From Coffea arabica (lineage: Eukaryota > Streptophyta > Magnoliopsida > Gentianales > Rubiaceae): a DNA stretch of 64,000 nt. Position 1 is the first letter of the stretch, and each line of letters begins with the position of its first letter. Where the stretch lies: the NCBI RefSeq assembly GCF_036785885.1, contig NC_092317.1, forward strand, positions 6,078,501 through 6,142,500, read 5' to 3'. Both the position numbers and the translations under genes were made by a program. The notes beneath the pieces are model-generated. The model was not told the origin of the DNA, did no database searches, and worked only from the letters and a program-made list of their open reading frames with translations. Shown here piece by piece: positions 13,001 through 25,484 of this stretch.

Positions 13001-16000
13001 CCGGGGAAGGATGCGTTCACACTCGGATGTGGCAATTGCTGCTGAATTGAATTTGGTAACAATAAACCTTGGGGTTGCGGCGGATAAGTTATCTGCTGAA
13101 GATGAGATTTTTCCCCAGGCAACCCAGTAAATCCAGGCCAATAACTTTGCATGGTAGGCCCATTTATGTTTACTGGTGGAAGAGGAATTAATGAAGCCCA
13201 AGAGTCAGATAACTCCATGGATCGACGGGGAGCTGTATTTCCTTCAAGTGGCAGAACATTAACTCCCAAATGAGAATTGGAACTAGGATTTGAACCTACC
13301 AAGGCACTTGAAGAAGCCAAACTGATATTTGTAGATGGTGGGTGAGAATGATGTGGCTGCACCACAAATTTAAGTTACAGTTAAGATTCATTTGCAAGAT
13401 GCATCAAAAATATTAGTCCAATCATCCTGAACAGACATACCTGTATAATGGCAGGATCATCAGGTAAAGTTGGTGTACTCTGAACAGGTGGAAAAGAGAT
13501 AACCTGAAGATCCTGCAAGGTGAAGCAACAATAGTTACAATAAAAAGCATTGTAGCAGATAGAAAGAATATCAGCACCAAACAGGCTTGTGAATTTCATG
13601 ATGAAATGTTGCATGTAAAAAGCTTTCTCCTAATGAGCAGAGAGATCATATGCATGTACTCAGTCCTCGACTTCCAATTTACCTGAAGACAACCTTTCCT
13701 TTGATCAATGTAACTAAACTTTAACGCTAATGCAACTAAGAGGAAAATGGGCATACTAAAACTTTTTTTTTTTGGGCATACTAAATGTTGGTGCCTGCAA
13801 TTGCATATTTTATCATGAAAGTGAACTAAATGAACTCTAGTGTGAGGGAAAAAAAAGGAATATATGGAAATCCAATGATACAGATATTACTTCAGATAAA
13901 CTGTGCTTACTTATCAACAGAAAATCTCAGAAATGAAAGCCCCTGGGAAAAAGAATAAGTTCTCCATCCAAAAACCAGAGGGAAGACCAAAATAACTCTT
14001 TAGGAGTGAACAAATTCACCAGCTCGACTAAAAATCCAGATTCAAATCTTTACTCACACATTATTGACCACCCTTGATTCCTGTAATTTTTAAACATGTC
14101 GTGAAGTCTTATACCAGTCAAACATGTGAGGTGGATTTTCTTTCTTTAAGCCCAGTGCACGAAGCTTCTTGGACCTACACCGAGATAAAGCAAGGGGAAC
14201 AAGAGAATGCCAAATTGGAGATAGTGTGTTTATTTTTGCATTGTTCTTTAATTCTAAGCACAGAAGTCTTGAGTGTTAAAATGTACAGGCACTAAACTCT
14301 CAGGTCCAAATGAATCTAACAGGAAGAATTTCAGGTGAGGTCTCTTGACTCTTCCCCTTTAATTGGCTCTCCTGGACAAAAAGCAAGGAAAAATTCCAAC
14401 AAGTAGCGACTCTTCCAATCGTCCAAACCTTTCATTCTTGGGTGTAGTTGATAAAGGGCACTAAGGTCAGTCATATGAGCTTAATTAGTGATTATGCGGC
14501 ACTTGGAACTGCCTTACCGTTATCCAACAGCATAGCCAAAGCAAAACTAAGATTGTTACCAGTGTGAATGACGTTTCATGATTCCGAGAAAAGGAACTGA
14601 AATTTGTTAACATCTTCACAGCATCTTATTCAAATTCTAAACAGAAAACTTCAAGACAACTCACAAAACATCGAATATTTGTCCTAGACAACTGCTTAAA
14701 TCCATTAGGTATTGAAATAGGAAATGTAGTGTGTGAAAGATCCAGTCAAAATAAATTTTACCTTAATGTCGGTCCCTCGGAAGTATATGTATTCATAAAG
14801 TCTGTCACTGGGTGCAACCTGGGTACCATCCATCTTTTGTCTTTCCGTTCCAGAAGATTTTACTGCCAATAAATAAAGAAAAATCAGTATAAACGGAAAC
14901 TGAAGTTCATGAGATCAAGTAATAATGGGAAAGGACATCAACTAGATCAATCTTATAAACTGTGTCACAGATGGAAACAGAATCATATCATAAACACAGA
15001 AGACTCTTATAAAGTAACCAAATGAGTCTGAGACATTATATCACACATCTAGATCCTTCTCTACTTGTCAAGAGCATACAATCCAATCTTTAAATGTGTT
15101 TCCTGAAACAACTGTATTTGGTAGGAAAGAGTCATGAGACTGGATATTCTGAAGGATATATGTAAGGGAAAGTAGTTGAACCACTGATATGAAGATCCAT
15201 ATGCTTAACAAGTTAAGCAGCAACATATCTATCAGCAGATTGTTCAGTTCAAAACGATAAATGCATTGGAATGATGTGCTGAAAAATCGCATCAAAGTTT
15301 AGGAAGCAAGAAAAGAAATATGAGTAGTTAAAGTAATGCATCCACTCAAAGAAGTCTTAAACCAGAAAAATGAGACTGGCTTCCGACATGCATTTCGCGG
15401 TAGTATCCATGCATGCTACGTAAAACATCCAAAGGGTTGTGGAAAATTTTCTGTCTGCATTGATCAATATACAAATATGCATGCATTTCATGAGAGCTTG
15501 CCTTGACCTCATCCTCCCATTTCATATTTCTTCTTCTTCGTTCCCCTGAGTTAGGCCTTCATATCTCTCCTCTCAATCATTTTCTTCCACCCTTAAGGAA
15601 CTCACTGAAATCGATGACATTCTTTTGTCCTCCCCCCACAAACACCCTGGCGATGTCTTTTAAATTTTTTTCTTCTTTGAATTGGAATAATCCCCTTGTA
15701 TCTTCATGATTTCCTAATGACATAAAATGCATAATCCTGCCCTAAACAACTTACAGTGTACTTTCTAGTAGATCTATGAAAACCACACACATACAATATC
15801 TTTTCTGTATGGTCAGAGAGATACACGTGCTTTTCCACAACATTCAATACAGTAACTGAAAATCCACATACAGTCACTTATTCAAGAAATTTTACATATT
15901 TTTGAATTACTAATTCCCGTACAACTCCTATACTTGATTATAAAAAAAACATATGTCAAACAATCAATGTACTGTATGAAAATGCACATACATCTAACAA

Positions 16001-17189
16001 ATTAAAACATAATCTAAGCAAAAACAGTTTTTTAATCAATTATTGTACAGCATCAAAATGTTAAATTCATTTAATATATTAAACCATAATGTAAGCAAAC
16101 CAATGATACCCAAGAAATAAATAATTTTGCAAGCCTATGCAACTGCAAAATGTATAAAACACCAACTAAAGTACGGACAGAAAGCATAGCTGTATCTTAC
16201 AATTTGATTCTATGATTTGTTTTAAAAAAAATTTGCGACTTTATGTTGAAGAAAAAGTATAGAAATCATAGAATCAAATTGTCAGATACAACCATGCTTT
16301 CTGTCCGTACTTTAGTTGGTGTTTGATACATTTTGCAGTTGCATAGGCTTGCAAAATTATTTATTTCTTGGGTATCAAAGCACAGACTTTATGCTGAAGA
16401 AAAAATACTATATACGAGTACAGACATATTCAACATAAGTAGTTCTTCCATGATGATTAATCAAACGAAAAATGAGGGGAAAAACCAACAAAAAAAAATT
16501 AAAAAATACAAATTTCAAGGAAAAAAGAAAAGAAGAACTGTCAGTGGCAATGTGTATAAGGGTATGTAGGAGTATGTGTGAATTTTGCATGTAAAAATTA
16601 GCACATGCATACATATAGAAACACAAATTCGTATGTCGAAACGATTAAATTACGCAAGATTTAAAAAGTTTTACATGTGTGTTCAACTGAGTATCTGAAT
16701 TTTTTAATATACAAAAAAAAAAAAAAAAACTTTTTTGCATGATCACAGACTCACCAGTACATCAATCAATAAAACAACAAGCAAATCACATGAAATTGAA
16801 AAAAAAGAAAAGAAAAATCAAGAACTTCAAGCGTGTGAGTGCGTGTGTGTATGTGTGAACTGTTGCATGCAAGACTATACACAAAGATAAACAAGTACAA
16901 TTCAATGGCAATACACATTATAAACAGAGAAAATTAAAAAACGAAGAAAGAAAACCAAAAAAAAAAAAGGAAAAGAAAGGAATTAGAAACCATTTCTCAA
17001 GCCTATGATGGACTCCTGCGGGCTGAGATGAAACAAGAATCCTTCATATCGAATATCCGACTTTGTAATCAAGCTGATTAGACTTCCAATGTACGCTTCC
17101 ACTCCTCTCGCTGCATCGGTCTCCGTCTCCACTTTCTTCCCCTTGTCCGTCACCATCGCAGCCACTGAGGACGCCCCCGGCGCAGCCAT
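10003..17189 (-). CDS. DCP5: Decapping 5 / LSM14 (Scd6) family protein, 12 exons
   Basis: Twelve minus-strand exons: 17189-16991, 14862-14762, 13512-13441, 13356-12436, 11794-11717, 11608-11537, 11248-11183, 11058-10999, 10795-10733, 10640-10449, 10338-10234 and 10149-10003. They sum to about 691 aa with phase kept throughout. Domains in order: an LSm14 domain at about residues 28-100 ([49 protein letters not shown]); a long Ser/Pro/Asn-rich linker; five short exons with Arg-Gly motifs; an FDF box ([20 protein letters not shown]); an FFD-like box ([11 protein letters not shown]); and a C-terminal RGG tail. This family acts in cytoplasmic P-bodies, linking mRNA decapping with translational repression. 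The protein is longer than Arabidopsis DCP5, which is about 610 aa as I recall. DCP5 versus DCP5-like cannot be settled by eye. Confidence 0.9.
16104..16377. repeat. Near-perfect 115-bp-arm inverted repeat in DCP5 intron 1
   Basis: Left arm 16104-16218 and right arm 16263-16377 are exact-length reverse complements with only 4 mismatches in 115 positions; the loop is 44 bases. It lies inside intron 1 of the DCP5-like gene (14863-16990), so the pre-mRNA would form a long hairpin. On the transcribed minus strand two of the four mismatches become G-U wobbles. The loop segment at about 16232-16261 is repeated with changes just outside the right arm at about 16383-16412. It could be a foldback MITE or a young hairpin small-RNA locus. 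I see no clear target duplication. Confidence 0.9.
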
Positions 17190-17795
17190 TCTTTCTCCTT
17201 CTCACCAAGATAAAAAAAAGGAAAAAAAATTCCCAACCAAAGCCATTGACGGTAACAACTAGGAAGAAAGAACCAGAAGGAAAGAAGCGGTGGTGGGAAA
17301 CGTGAGAACCCTAGTAGGAGAAGAACAAGTGAGTAGTGGGGGAGGGAGAAATTGGGCAATGAGGAAAATGTAGGCAAAGTGTAACTGCCTTTGGGTCGTC
17401 AGCTGGCAAGGGAAGGAGGGAAGAAGACGCCTGGGTTTTTGCCCAGTGTTAATATGCATTTGTATTTATGCAGAGTTTGGGTGTGATTTTTTCGAAATTG
17501 ATTTTGCTCAAATGTTTGTTTTGCCCTTCTTCCCTTTGTCCTTTTGGCCTTTCTCCTCCGGGTTTTGGGTTTTTTTGCCTTCTTCATCATTTTGTCTCTT
17601 TTGAGTTTGGTGAGTAAAAGCCAAGATGGATAAAGGGGAAATGCATGAAGTTGCCAGGTAGGAAGTAGTTTGGTTTTGCTCACTCTGCTCATTTATTTGC
17701 ACCACTCTCATTTATTATTGATTGAGTCTCCTGTTTTTGTATATTGGCAAATTGGCAAAATCTTTTTTCCTTAAACTAGTTTCACTTCTTAAAAG
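17190..17795. other. DCP5-like promoter and 5' flank
   Basis: Upstream of the DCP5-like start codon. It is rich in GGGAGAA- and CTTTT-type runs on the plus strand and probably holds the leader and promoter. No other gene is seen. Confidence 0.5.
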
Positions 17796-18451
17796 ACTTG
17801 TGGGATCTGTTTGATAACATACAAAAGTGTTGAAACTGAATCTTCTCAGATATTCAGATATTTTGAGTGTTTGGTAAATGAAAATCCATCTACTGAATTT
17901 GTTAAACAGTGCTGAACTTGTGTGTATTTTTTTCAGCACAAAAATCCTAACTGAATGCTTAATTCTGATAAGAATCAATAGAATTACTTCAACTACTTTA
18001 TCTTATCTACCAAATCTACCCTTGTTTGTTAATTATGTTCAAAATTCTTATCCAATTAAACAATTTGATATTCTCTATTTAACGGTTTTTAGTTTCAATT
18101 TTCTTCCTTTTTAATGACTTTCACATCTTTTCCATACTCCTCATATAATATATTTCATCTTTTATATTAATTTGATTTAAAAATAAATATTGTCATTTTC
18201 ATACCTAATAATTTTAAGTTAATTAAATCATAAGTTCTATTTCTTTTTTGAATGAAAAGATATAAGGGCTAAATTGTCAAATTAAACTTATTAAGCATTC
18301 AGTTATAAATATTTATCAAACAGTATAAATAAGTTTAGCATTAAAATTCAAACATTCATATATTTCTTTTCAGTACTTAAAATTCAGCAAATTAATTGTT
18401 TCAGTATTCAGATTTCAGAATTCAGATTCAGTTTTGTCAAACGGAACCTTG
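17796..18451. repeat. Decayed hAT-type MITE
   Basis: The left end reads CTTGTGGGATCTGTTTGATA, followed by AACTGAATCT. The right end on the minus strand reads CCCAAGGTTCCGTTTGACA, followed by AACTGAATCTGAATTC. This CCGTTTGAC plus CTGAATC arrangement is typical of noncoding hAT-derived MITEs in plants. The interior is AT-rich and has many CTGAAT/ATTCAG motifs. No transposase is present. Confidence 0.5.
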
Positions 18452-19164
18452 GGCCAACATTGATTATAAGTTTCTATCCACAAAGAAATTAAGAGGTATG
18501 TATGATAATTAGTACTAATAATTACTATTGTATTCTTTTCATATTATTCATGATGCATGTAGGGGTACCATTGTATTCCAATTTTGTCGATATTTTGAAT
18601 TACATGTTGTACATTTCTTGTTTTTTAAAATTTCTGTTTTTATAACTATTTATTCATTTCATATATGAATGTACCATGATCATGTAGGAGCTAAGTCTTT
18701 CTTTTTTTTTTTAATATCAATATTTTGAGTTATGGTAATTGTGTTGTTTCTACCATTTTTAATTTTTACATTGATTGTGATGAATGTCGCATGCTTTGCT
18801 TGTAGTTATTTTAGGGTTTGGAAATAACTTTCTAGTAATTAGTTATATAGTAGGGTTGACATTGGAGAAGAAGAGTTAGGTTGACGTTCTTGTTCATTTA
18901 TTTAATCAGTTGATAGGATTAAATTAAGGGAAAAAATAACTTTTTTTTGTGTCTTTGTGATGGATAATGAGCAATGGTATAGCAAGATTACTTACTGATG
19001 AAAGATGACATAATTTAATTATCTGATGATTTACGTAATTCATGACCTATTAAGTTATTGAATCCATGAAAAGAACTTCTGATGAAGTTAAAAGACGATA
19101 TCATATAGAAACCCCCCCAATCAATAATGATAAATACAAAAGGAAATACGTTAGAAACTCCAAA
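18452..19164. other. AT-rich intergenic DNA up to the Helitron
   Basis: No coding signal. It does not continue the LINE found on the other side of the Helitron. Confidence 0.5.
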
Positions 19165-19180
19165 TCTATGCGTCTCTAAT

Positions 19181-22100
19181 TAACATATATAGTCTATGCG
19201 GGAATGGGGAGCTTTTCAATTGGGTTGTGATTGCTGACGTGGCATCCTTCCATTGGTCGAATTGGTGGTCGTCCGCTACGTGTGAATTCGCTCGCGTGAA
19301 TTGGTTGTCCGTCGATTGGTTCTTTTCTTTGTTGCTTGCTTGGACGTCTGGCTTGGAAGTGTGCAGCTCAATTCTGGTCCCACCTGCCTTTGGTTGGCTT
19401 TGCTTTGTTTCTTTTTCCTAAATAATTAACATATATAGTCTATGCGGGAATGGGGAGCTTTTCAATTGGGTTGTGATTGCTGACGTGGCATCCTTCCATT
19501 GGTCGAATTGGTGGTCGTCCGCTACGTGTGAATTCGCTCGCGTGAATTGGTTGTCCGTCGATTGGTTCTTTTCTTTGTTGCTTGCTTGGACGTCTGGCTT
19601 GGAAGTGTGCAGCTCAATTCTGGTCCCACCTGCCTTTGGTTGGCTTTGCTTTGTTTCTTTTTCCTAAATAAATCACAAATAATTATCAAGTTCTTGTAGT
19701 TGGCATGTGCTAATTATTAACACGTATTATCAAATTCAAGAGGGGAAAGCATTCACATATTATTTTTGGCTTGCCCAGCCATTTTGCCCAGCCTTTTTTG
19801 TAGTTTTTCCTAAATAAATCACAAATAATTATCAAATTCTTGTAGTTGGCATGCGCTAATTATTAACACGTATTATCAAATTCAAGAGGGGAAAGCATTC
19901 ACATATTATTATCAAATTCCCATTATTTTATTTAGTATTTATTCTACGTAAACAATCAGCAACGTAGTGCGCTTCCGCTGGTGTCATTTATCGTTTGTTC
20001 AGGCCATGCACTGCATTTAATTATCGATTCTCCGCTATTAATTGTTATAACAGGCTTTCATCTATTTCATTTGGATCCCTTTTTTTGACCCAATCAATCG
20101 CATTTAATTACCAATTCTTTGTGATTCATTGTTAATAACTATTATTTTTGGCTTGCCCAGCCATTTTGCCCAGCCATTTTTGTAGCTTTTTAACATATAT
20201 AGTCTATGCGGGAATGGGGAGCTTTTCAATTGGGTTGTGATTGCTGACGTGGCATCCTTCCATTGGTCGAATTGGTGGTCGTCCGCTACGTGTGAATTCG
20301 CTCGCGTGAATTGGTTGTCCGTCGATTGGTTCTTTTCTTTGTTGCTTGCTTGGACGTCTGGCTTGGAAGTGTGCAGCTCAATTCTGGTCCCACCTGCCTT
20401 TGGTTGGCTTTGCTTTGTTTCTTTTTCCTAAATAAATCACAAATAATTATCAAGTTCTTGTAGTTGGCATGTGCTAATTATTAACACGTATTATCAAATT
20501 CAAGAGGGGAAAGCATTCACATATTATTTTTGGCTTGCCCAGCCATTTTGCCCAGCCTTTTTTGTAGTTTTTCCTAAATAAATCACAAATAATTATCAAA
20601 TTCTTGTAGTTGGCATGCGCTAATTATTAACACGTATTATCAAATTCAAGAGGGGAAAGCATTCACATATTATTATCAAATTCCCATTATTTTATTTAGT
20701 ATTTATTCTACGTAAACAATCAGCAACGTAGTGCGCTTCCGCTGGTGTCATTTATCGTTTGTTCAGGCCATGCACTGCATTTAATTATCGATTCTCCGCT
20801 ATTAATTGTTATAACAGGCTTTCATCTATTTCATTTGGATCCCTTTTTTTGACCCAATCAATCGCATTTATTAACATATATAGTCTATGCGGGAATGGGG
20901 AGCTTTTCAATTGGGTTGTGATTGCTGACGTGGCATCCTTCCATTGGTCGAATTGGTGGTCGTCCGCTACGTGTGAATTCGCTCGCGTGAATTGGTTGTC
21001 CGTCGATTGGTTCTTTTCTTTGTTGCTTGCTTGGACGTCTGGCTTGGAAGTGTGCAGCTCAATTCTGGTCCCACCTGCCTTTGGTTGGCTTTGCTTTGTT
21101 TCTTTTTCCTAAATAAATCACAAATAATTATCAAGTTCTTGTAGTTGGCATGTGCTAATTATTAACACGTATTATCAAATTCAAGAGGGGAAAGCATTCA
21201 CATATTATTTTTGGCTTGCCCAGCCATTTTGCCCAGCCTTTTTTGTAGTTTTTCCTAAATAAATCACAAATAATTATCAAATTCTTGTAGTTGGCATGCG
21301 CTAATTATTAACACGTATTATCAAATTCAAGAGGGGAAAGCATTCACATATTATTATCAAATTCCCATTATTTTATTTAGTATTTATTCTACGTAAACAA
21401 TCAGCAACGTAGTGCGCTTCCGCTGGTGTCATTTATCGTTTGTTCAGGCCATGCACTGCATTTAATTATCGATTCTCCGCTATTAATTGTTATAACAGGC
21501 TTTCATCTATTTCATTTGGATCCCTTTTTTTGACCCAATCAATCGCATTTAATTACCAATTCTTTGTGATTCATTGTTAATAACTATTATTTTTGGCTTG
21601 CCCAGCCATTTTGCCCAGCCATTTTTGTAGCTTTTTAACATATATAGTCTATGCGGGAATGGGGAGCTTTTCAATTGGGTTGTGATTGCTGACGTGGCAT
21701 CCTTCCATTGGTCGAATTGGTGGTCGTCCGCTACGTGTGAATTCGCTCGCGTGAATTGGTTGTCCGTCGATTGGTTCTTTTCTTTGTTGCTTGCTTGGAC
21801 GTCTGGCTTGGAAGTGTGCAGCTCAATTCTGGTCCCACCTGCCTTTGGTTGGCTTTGCTTTGTTTCTTTTTCCTAAATAAATCACAAATAATTATCAAGT
21901 TCTTGTAGTTGGCATGTGCTAATTATTAACACGTATTATCAAATTCAAGAGGGGAAAGCATTCACATATTATTTTTGGCTTGCCCAGCCATTTTGCCCAG
22001 CCTTTTTTGTAGTTTTTCCTAAATAAATCACAAATAATTATCAAATTCTTGTAGTTGGCATGCGCTAATTATTAACACGTATTATCAAATTCAAGAGGGG

Positions 22101-22739
22101 AAAGCATTCACATATTATTATCAAATTCCCATTATTTTATTTAGTATTTATTCTACGTAAACAATCAGCAACGTAGTGCGCTTCCGCTGGTGTCATTTAT
22201 CGTTTGTTCAGGCCATGCACTGCATTTAATTATCGATTCTCCGCTATTAATTGTTATAACAGGCTTTCATCTATTTCATTTGGATCCCTTTTTTTGACCC
22301 AATCAATCGCATTTAATTACCAATTCTTTGTGATTCATTGTTAATAACTATTATTTTTGGCTTGCCCAGCCATTTTGCCCAGCCATTTTTGTAGCTTTTC
22401 CTAAATAAATCACAAATAATTATCAAATTCTTGTAGTTGGCATGCGTTAATTATTAACACGTATTATCAAATTCAAGAGGGGAAAGCATTCACATATTAT
22501 TATCAAATTCCCATTATTTTATTTAGTATTTATTCTACGTAAACAATCAGCAACGTTGTGCGCTTCCGCTGGTGTCATTTATCGTTTGTTCAGGCCATGC
22601 ACTGCATTTAATTATCGATTCTCCGCTATTAATTGTTATAACAGGGTTTCATCTATTTCATTTGGATCCCTTTTTTTGACCCAATCAATCGCATTTAATT
22701 ACCAATTCTTTGTGATTCATTGTTAATAACTAATTAAAT
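19181..22739 (+). repeat. Nested, nearly identical tandem-repeat array at the Helitron 5' end
   Basis: A 246-bp unit starting TAACATATATAGTCTATGCG begins at 19181, 19427, 20191, 20872 and 21636. From the second copy on, each is followed by a tail holding two copies of a segment with AAATCACAAATAATTATCAA, then a segment ending near GACCCAATCAATCGCATTT. Full periods are 764, 681 and 764 bp; the 681-bp one lacks the last 83 bases. A final tail without the 246-bp head runs from about 22397 to 22735. The copies look almost base-identical, so the expansion is recent. Each 246-bp unit contains an identical 64-codon frame with no ATG start and no known domain. I treat that as a by-product of the repeat, not a gene. 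Confidence 0.9.
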
Positions 22740-23040
22740 GATGTCATTTGAAATATTTTTTTTCCCCAAAAAAACACATTTTGTTCATAATTTTTTTGCA
22801 GTTATAGCTTTATTTGGTATTGATTCTACATAAATAATTATCGATTCTCCGCTTCTAATTGTTATAACTATTTATTCATCTACTTTATTTGGATTCCTTT
22901 TTTTACCTAATCAATCATGTTTAATTGCCAGTTCTTTGTGATTCATTGATAATAACTAATTAAATGATGTCGTTTCAAGTTGTTATTTCTTTTACCCAAC
23001 AGATCGCATTTTGTTCATAGCTTTTTCGCAATTATTAACA
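22740..23040 (+). repeat. Older, diverged copy of the array tail
   Basis: 22800-23040 repeats, with many changes, the segment running from TTATTTAGTATTTATTCTACG through TAATTATCGATTCTCCGC to TTTGTGATTCATTGTTAATAAC in the array. The linking piece AACTAATTAAATGATGTC occurs at about 22727 and again at about 22950. This shows an earlier round of duplication before the recent homogeneous expansion. Confidence 0.7.
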
Positions 23041-25484
23041 AACTACATTCTTCTTGGCTGTTCCCCGAATCGGATTTAGTTACCTCTGTTTTTCCAGATT
23101 TTATTAAGATAATGTTCTCCTTTATCTTGTGTTGCCCAACAAATCAAGTCTAATTATCAACTTTTAAAAATTGTTTTTTTTAAATTGGGTCTGCAACTTT
23201 TTACCCAACAAGTCGCATTTAACTACCACCCCTGAGTTGTTGTTAGCCACAATTTAGCTTCTTTTTTGGGGTTTGCAGATCGGGTCATATTGCCTGCCCT
23301 TTTTTACAATTGATTGCTAACTGATTAATTAATATTGTTACTCAATTAGTTACTTTGTTATTCATTGTTAGTTAATTAATATGTCTACGTTGCTCTGTCT
23401 TGAGAAGAGCGCTTTTCATTACTCTTGTCTTCCTTGCTTTTGGCGGCTAATTACAAACTAACATCCTTAATTACCAGGTCTTTGCAACGGACAAATTTTG
23501 TTTGTTTAGTTTAGCTACATCCTTTCTCGATTTCTTCATCCGCCGCTCACATTTCCCGTCATTAGCCTCCAGCCTCCTTTTGTTGACAGCTAATTGTACC
23601 TGAGCTGAACAATACCTGACTGGTTTTTATTATATTGCCCATCCTTTCTGCCTCCATTTACGCTTCCTCATAAGAGCCTCGTAGTCTTTTTTGTCGTTTG
23701 CCTGGGGTCATGTCTGTAAATCTACAAGCTGCGGTCGCCTCTTCTCGTTGTCGCCCATCAGCTCTGTTGTTCCCGGCGGTTGACGTTGCTTTCAGTTTCG
23801 CATTTGTACAATGGTTATAGCGTTTCTCCGCTTTTCCCCATCGGATCTTCTGCTGCCTACCATCATGAACAGTGGTAATTGTGCATCTACTCCTTTCTTT
23901 TGCCTTTTCTATTGCTCTTGTTTCTTTGCTAGAGAGAAAAAACTATCTCATAAACACTGTTCTCCGTTTCCTGGTAATATTTTGAACCTTCCTTTTCCTC
24001 ATTTATTTTTTGTCTTGGTTCCGATTTGCGCTGTGTTGTTGTTACTGTTTCTTGGTGAGCATGCTGATTTTCTACCGCTTGCTTTCTTTTGTTTTTCCCC
24101 TAATTGTTCAAACACTTTGCCATTGTTGTCATACTGCCCCTACTAAATTTTCATCACCGAATCAGCTCCTCTTTTTTTACTGCTCGTTTTTTCCCACCTT
24201 GCCTTACTGTCTTTTACTTGCTTGTTGTTTCTTTGATAGCTTCTGCTGTTATTCGTTTCTGTGGGATTGGGCCTCTTTGTACAAGCAGGTTAGTTACTCT
24301 TATTTTGTTCTCTTCTTGTTTTCCTCTTTTATCTGTATTTTATCTTTTAATTTGTACCATTTCGATGTGCAATTTCTAATGCATCGTTAGCTAGCTTATA
24401 CGTTCTATATACATGTTATTTTATTTAGTAATGCTGTTACGTTGCCACCGACAAAATACTTATTCCTTGCACTATAATTACCTGTCTGGCTTTTTTGTTC
24501 TTGTTAAATATGTGTTGTTTCCTCGGTTGTTGGACTATTGACTCATGAACAGTTGTAATTGTGCATGTACTGTTTTCTTTTCCCTATTCTATTGCTCTTG
24601 CTTCTTTGCTTGGAAGAAAGAGCTACCTCATAAGCAGTATACTTCGTTTTCTTTGGCTCTTTTAAACTTTATTTTCCCGATATATTGCCTTGGTTTTAAT
24701 TTGCACTGGTGTTGTTGTCACTGCTTCTTGGTGAGCATGTTGATTTTTATAGTTTCATTTCTTTTGTTCTTTCCTCTACTTGTTCAAATATTTAAGCATT
24801 GCTGTCATGCTGCTTTGTTTTAAATCTCTTCCTTGCTTCTCTACTTTGTTGTGTGCTGGATCGACCATTTTTACTTTTCCCCTGTCTCTGCTAAATTTTT
24901 ATAGCCAAATCAGCTCTTTTTTTTGCCGCTCTTTTTTCCCCCACCTTTTCTTGTTGCCTCTTACTTGCTCGTGGTTTCTTTGATAGCTTCTACTGTTATT
25001 TGCTTCTGCGGTGTTGGACCTCTTTATACAAGCAGGTTAGTTATTCTCATTTTGTTCTCATTTTTTTAACTCTTTCCTCTGCATTTTATCCTTTAATTTG
25101 TGCCTTTTTGCCATGCATTTTTTGATGCATCATTAGCTGCATGTTGCTCTAATCTTACCTTTTTTTATCCTTTACCTGACTTTTTTTAACCTTTTGTGAC
25201 CTCTATCCATTTTATGTCCATGCTATTCTATTTTCCTGGTGCTGTTCCATTGGTGGTGACAAAAATCCTATTTCCTGCACTATAATTACCTGCCTAACTT
25301 TTTGGTTCTTGTTACATTTTTGTTGTTTACTCAGTTGTTGACTATTTACTCCTATACCTCTCTGCTTTTTTTTTTTAACTCGCTCTGTTTTCTGTCATTT
25401 TTTGTTTACGTTTTTTTCACTAAGTTAGGTATTCCTTTCTTTACATAGCCCTTTGGCATTTTTAGAACTCTTAGTGAAACTCGA
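23041..25484 (+). repeat. Pyrimidine-rich Helitron leader with a diverged 0.7-kb tandem duplication
   Basis: This T/C-rich stretch lies between the repeat array and the RepHel start codon and has no convincing protein. Two diverged copies follow each other: one from about 23863 and one from about 24544, both starting TCATGAACAGT-GTAATTGTGCAT. Both later contain TTCTTGGTGAGCATG, then CTTT-TACAAGCAGGTTAGTTA, then TGCACTATAATTACCTG. The repeated CAAGCAG/GTTAGT looks like a splice donor, so part of this may be an untranslated exon and intron of the RepHel transcript. Confidence 0.6.

Noticed and set aside
20759-21112. 117-codon frame in the array
   Set aside because: A chance fusion of repeat tail and head across the 681-bp period.
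19227-21876. Five identical 64-codon frames (IADVASFHWSNWWSSATC ...)
   Set aside because: They repeat because the DNA repeats. They begin with a GTG codon, not ATG, show no domain and have no splice or promoter support.
19181-22739. CRISPR-like array
   Set aside because: Plant nuclear DNA; units of 246-764 bp with no spacer pattern; they are tandem repeats of a Helitron end.
23811-24983. Several Phe/Leu/Cys-rich plus-strand frames suggesting membrane proteins
   Set aside because: They are translations of T/C-rich leader DNA that always give Phe, Leu, Ser and Cys; the two module copies do not keep the same frame open.
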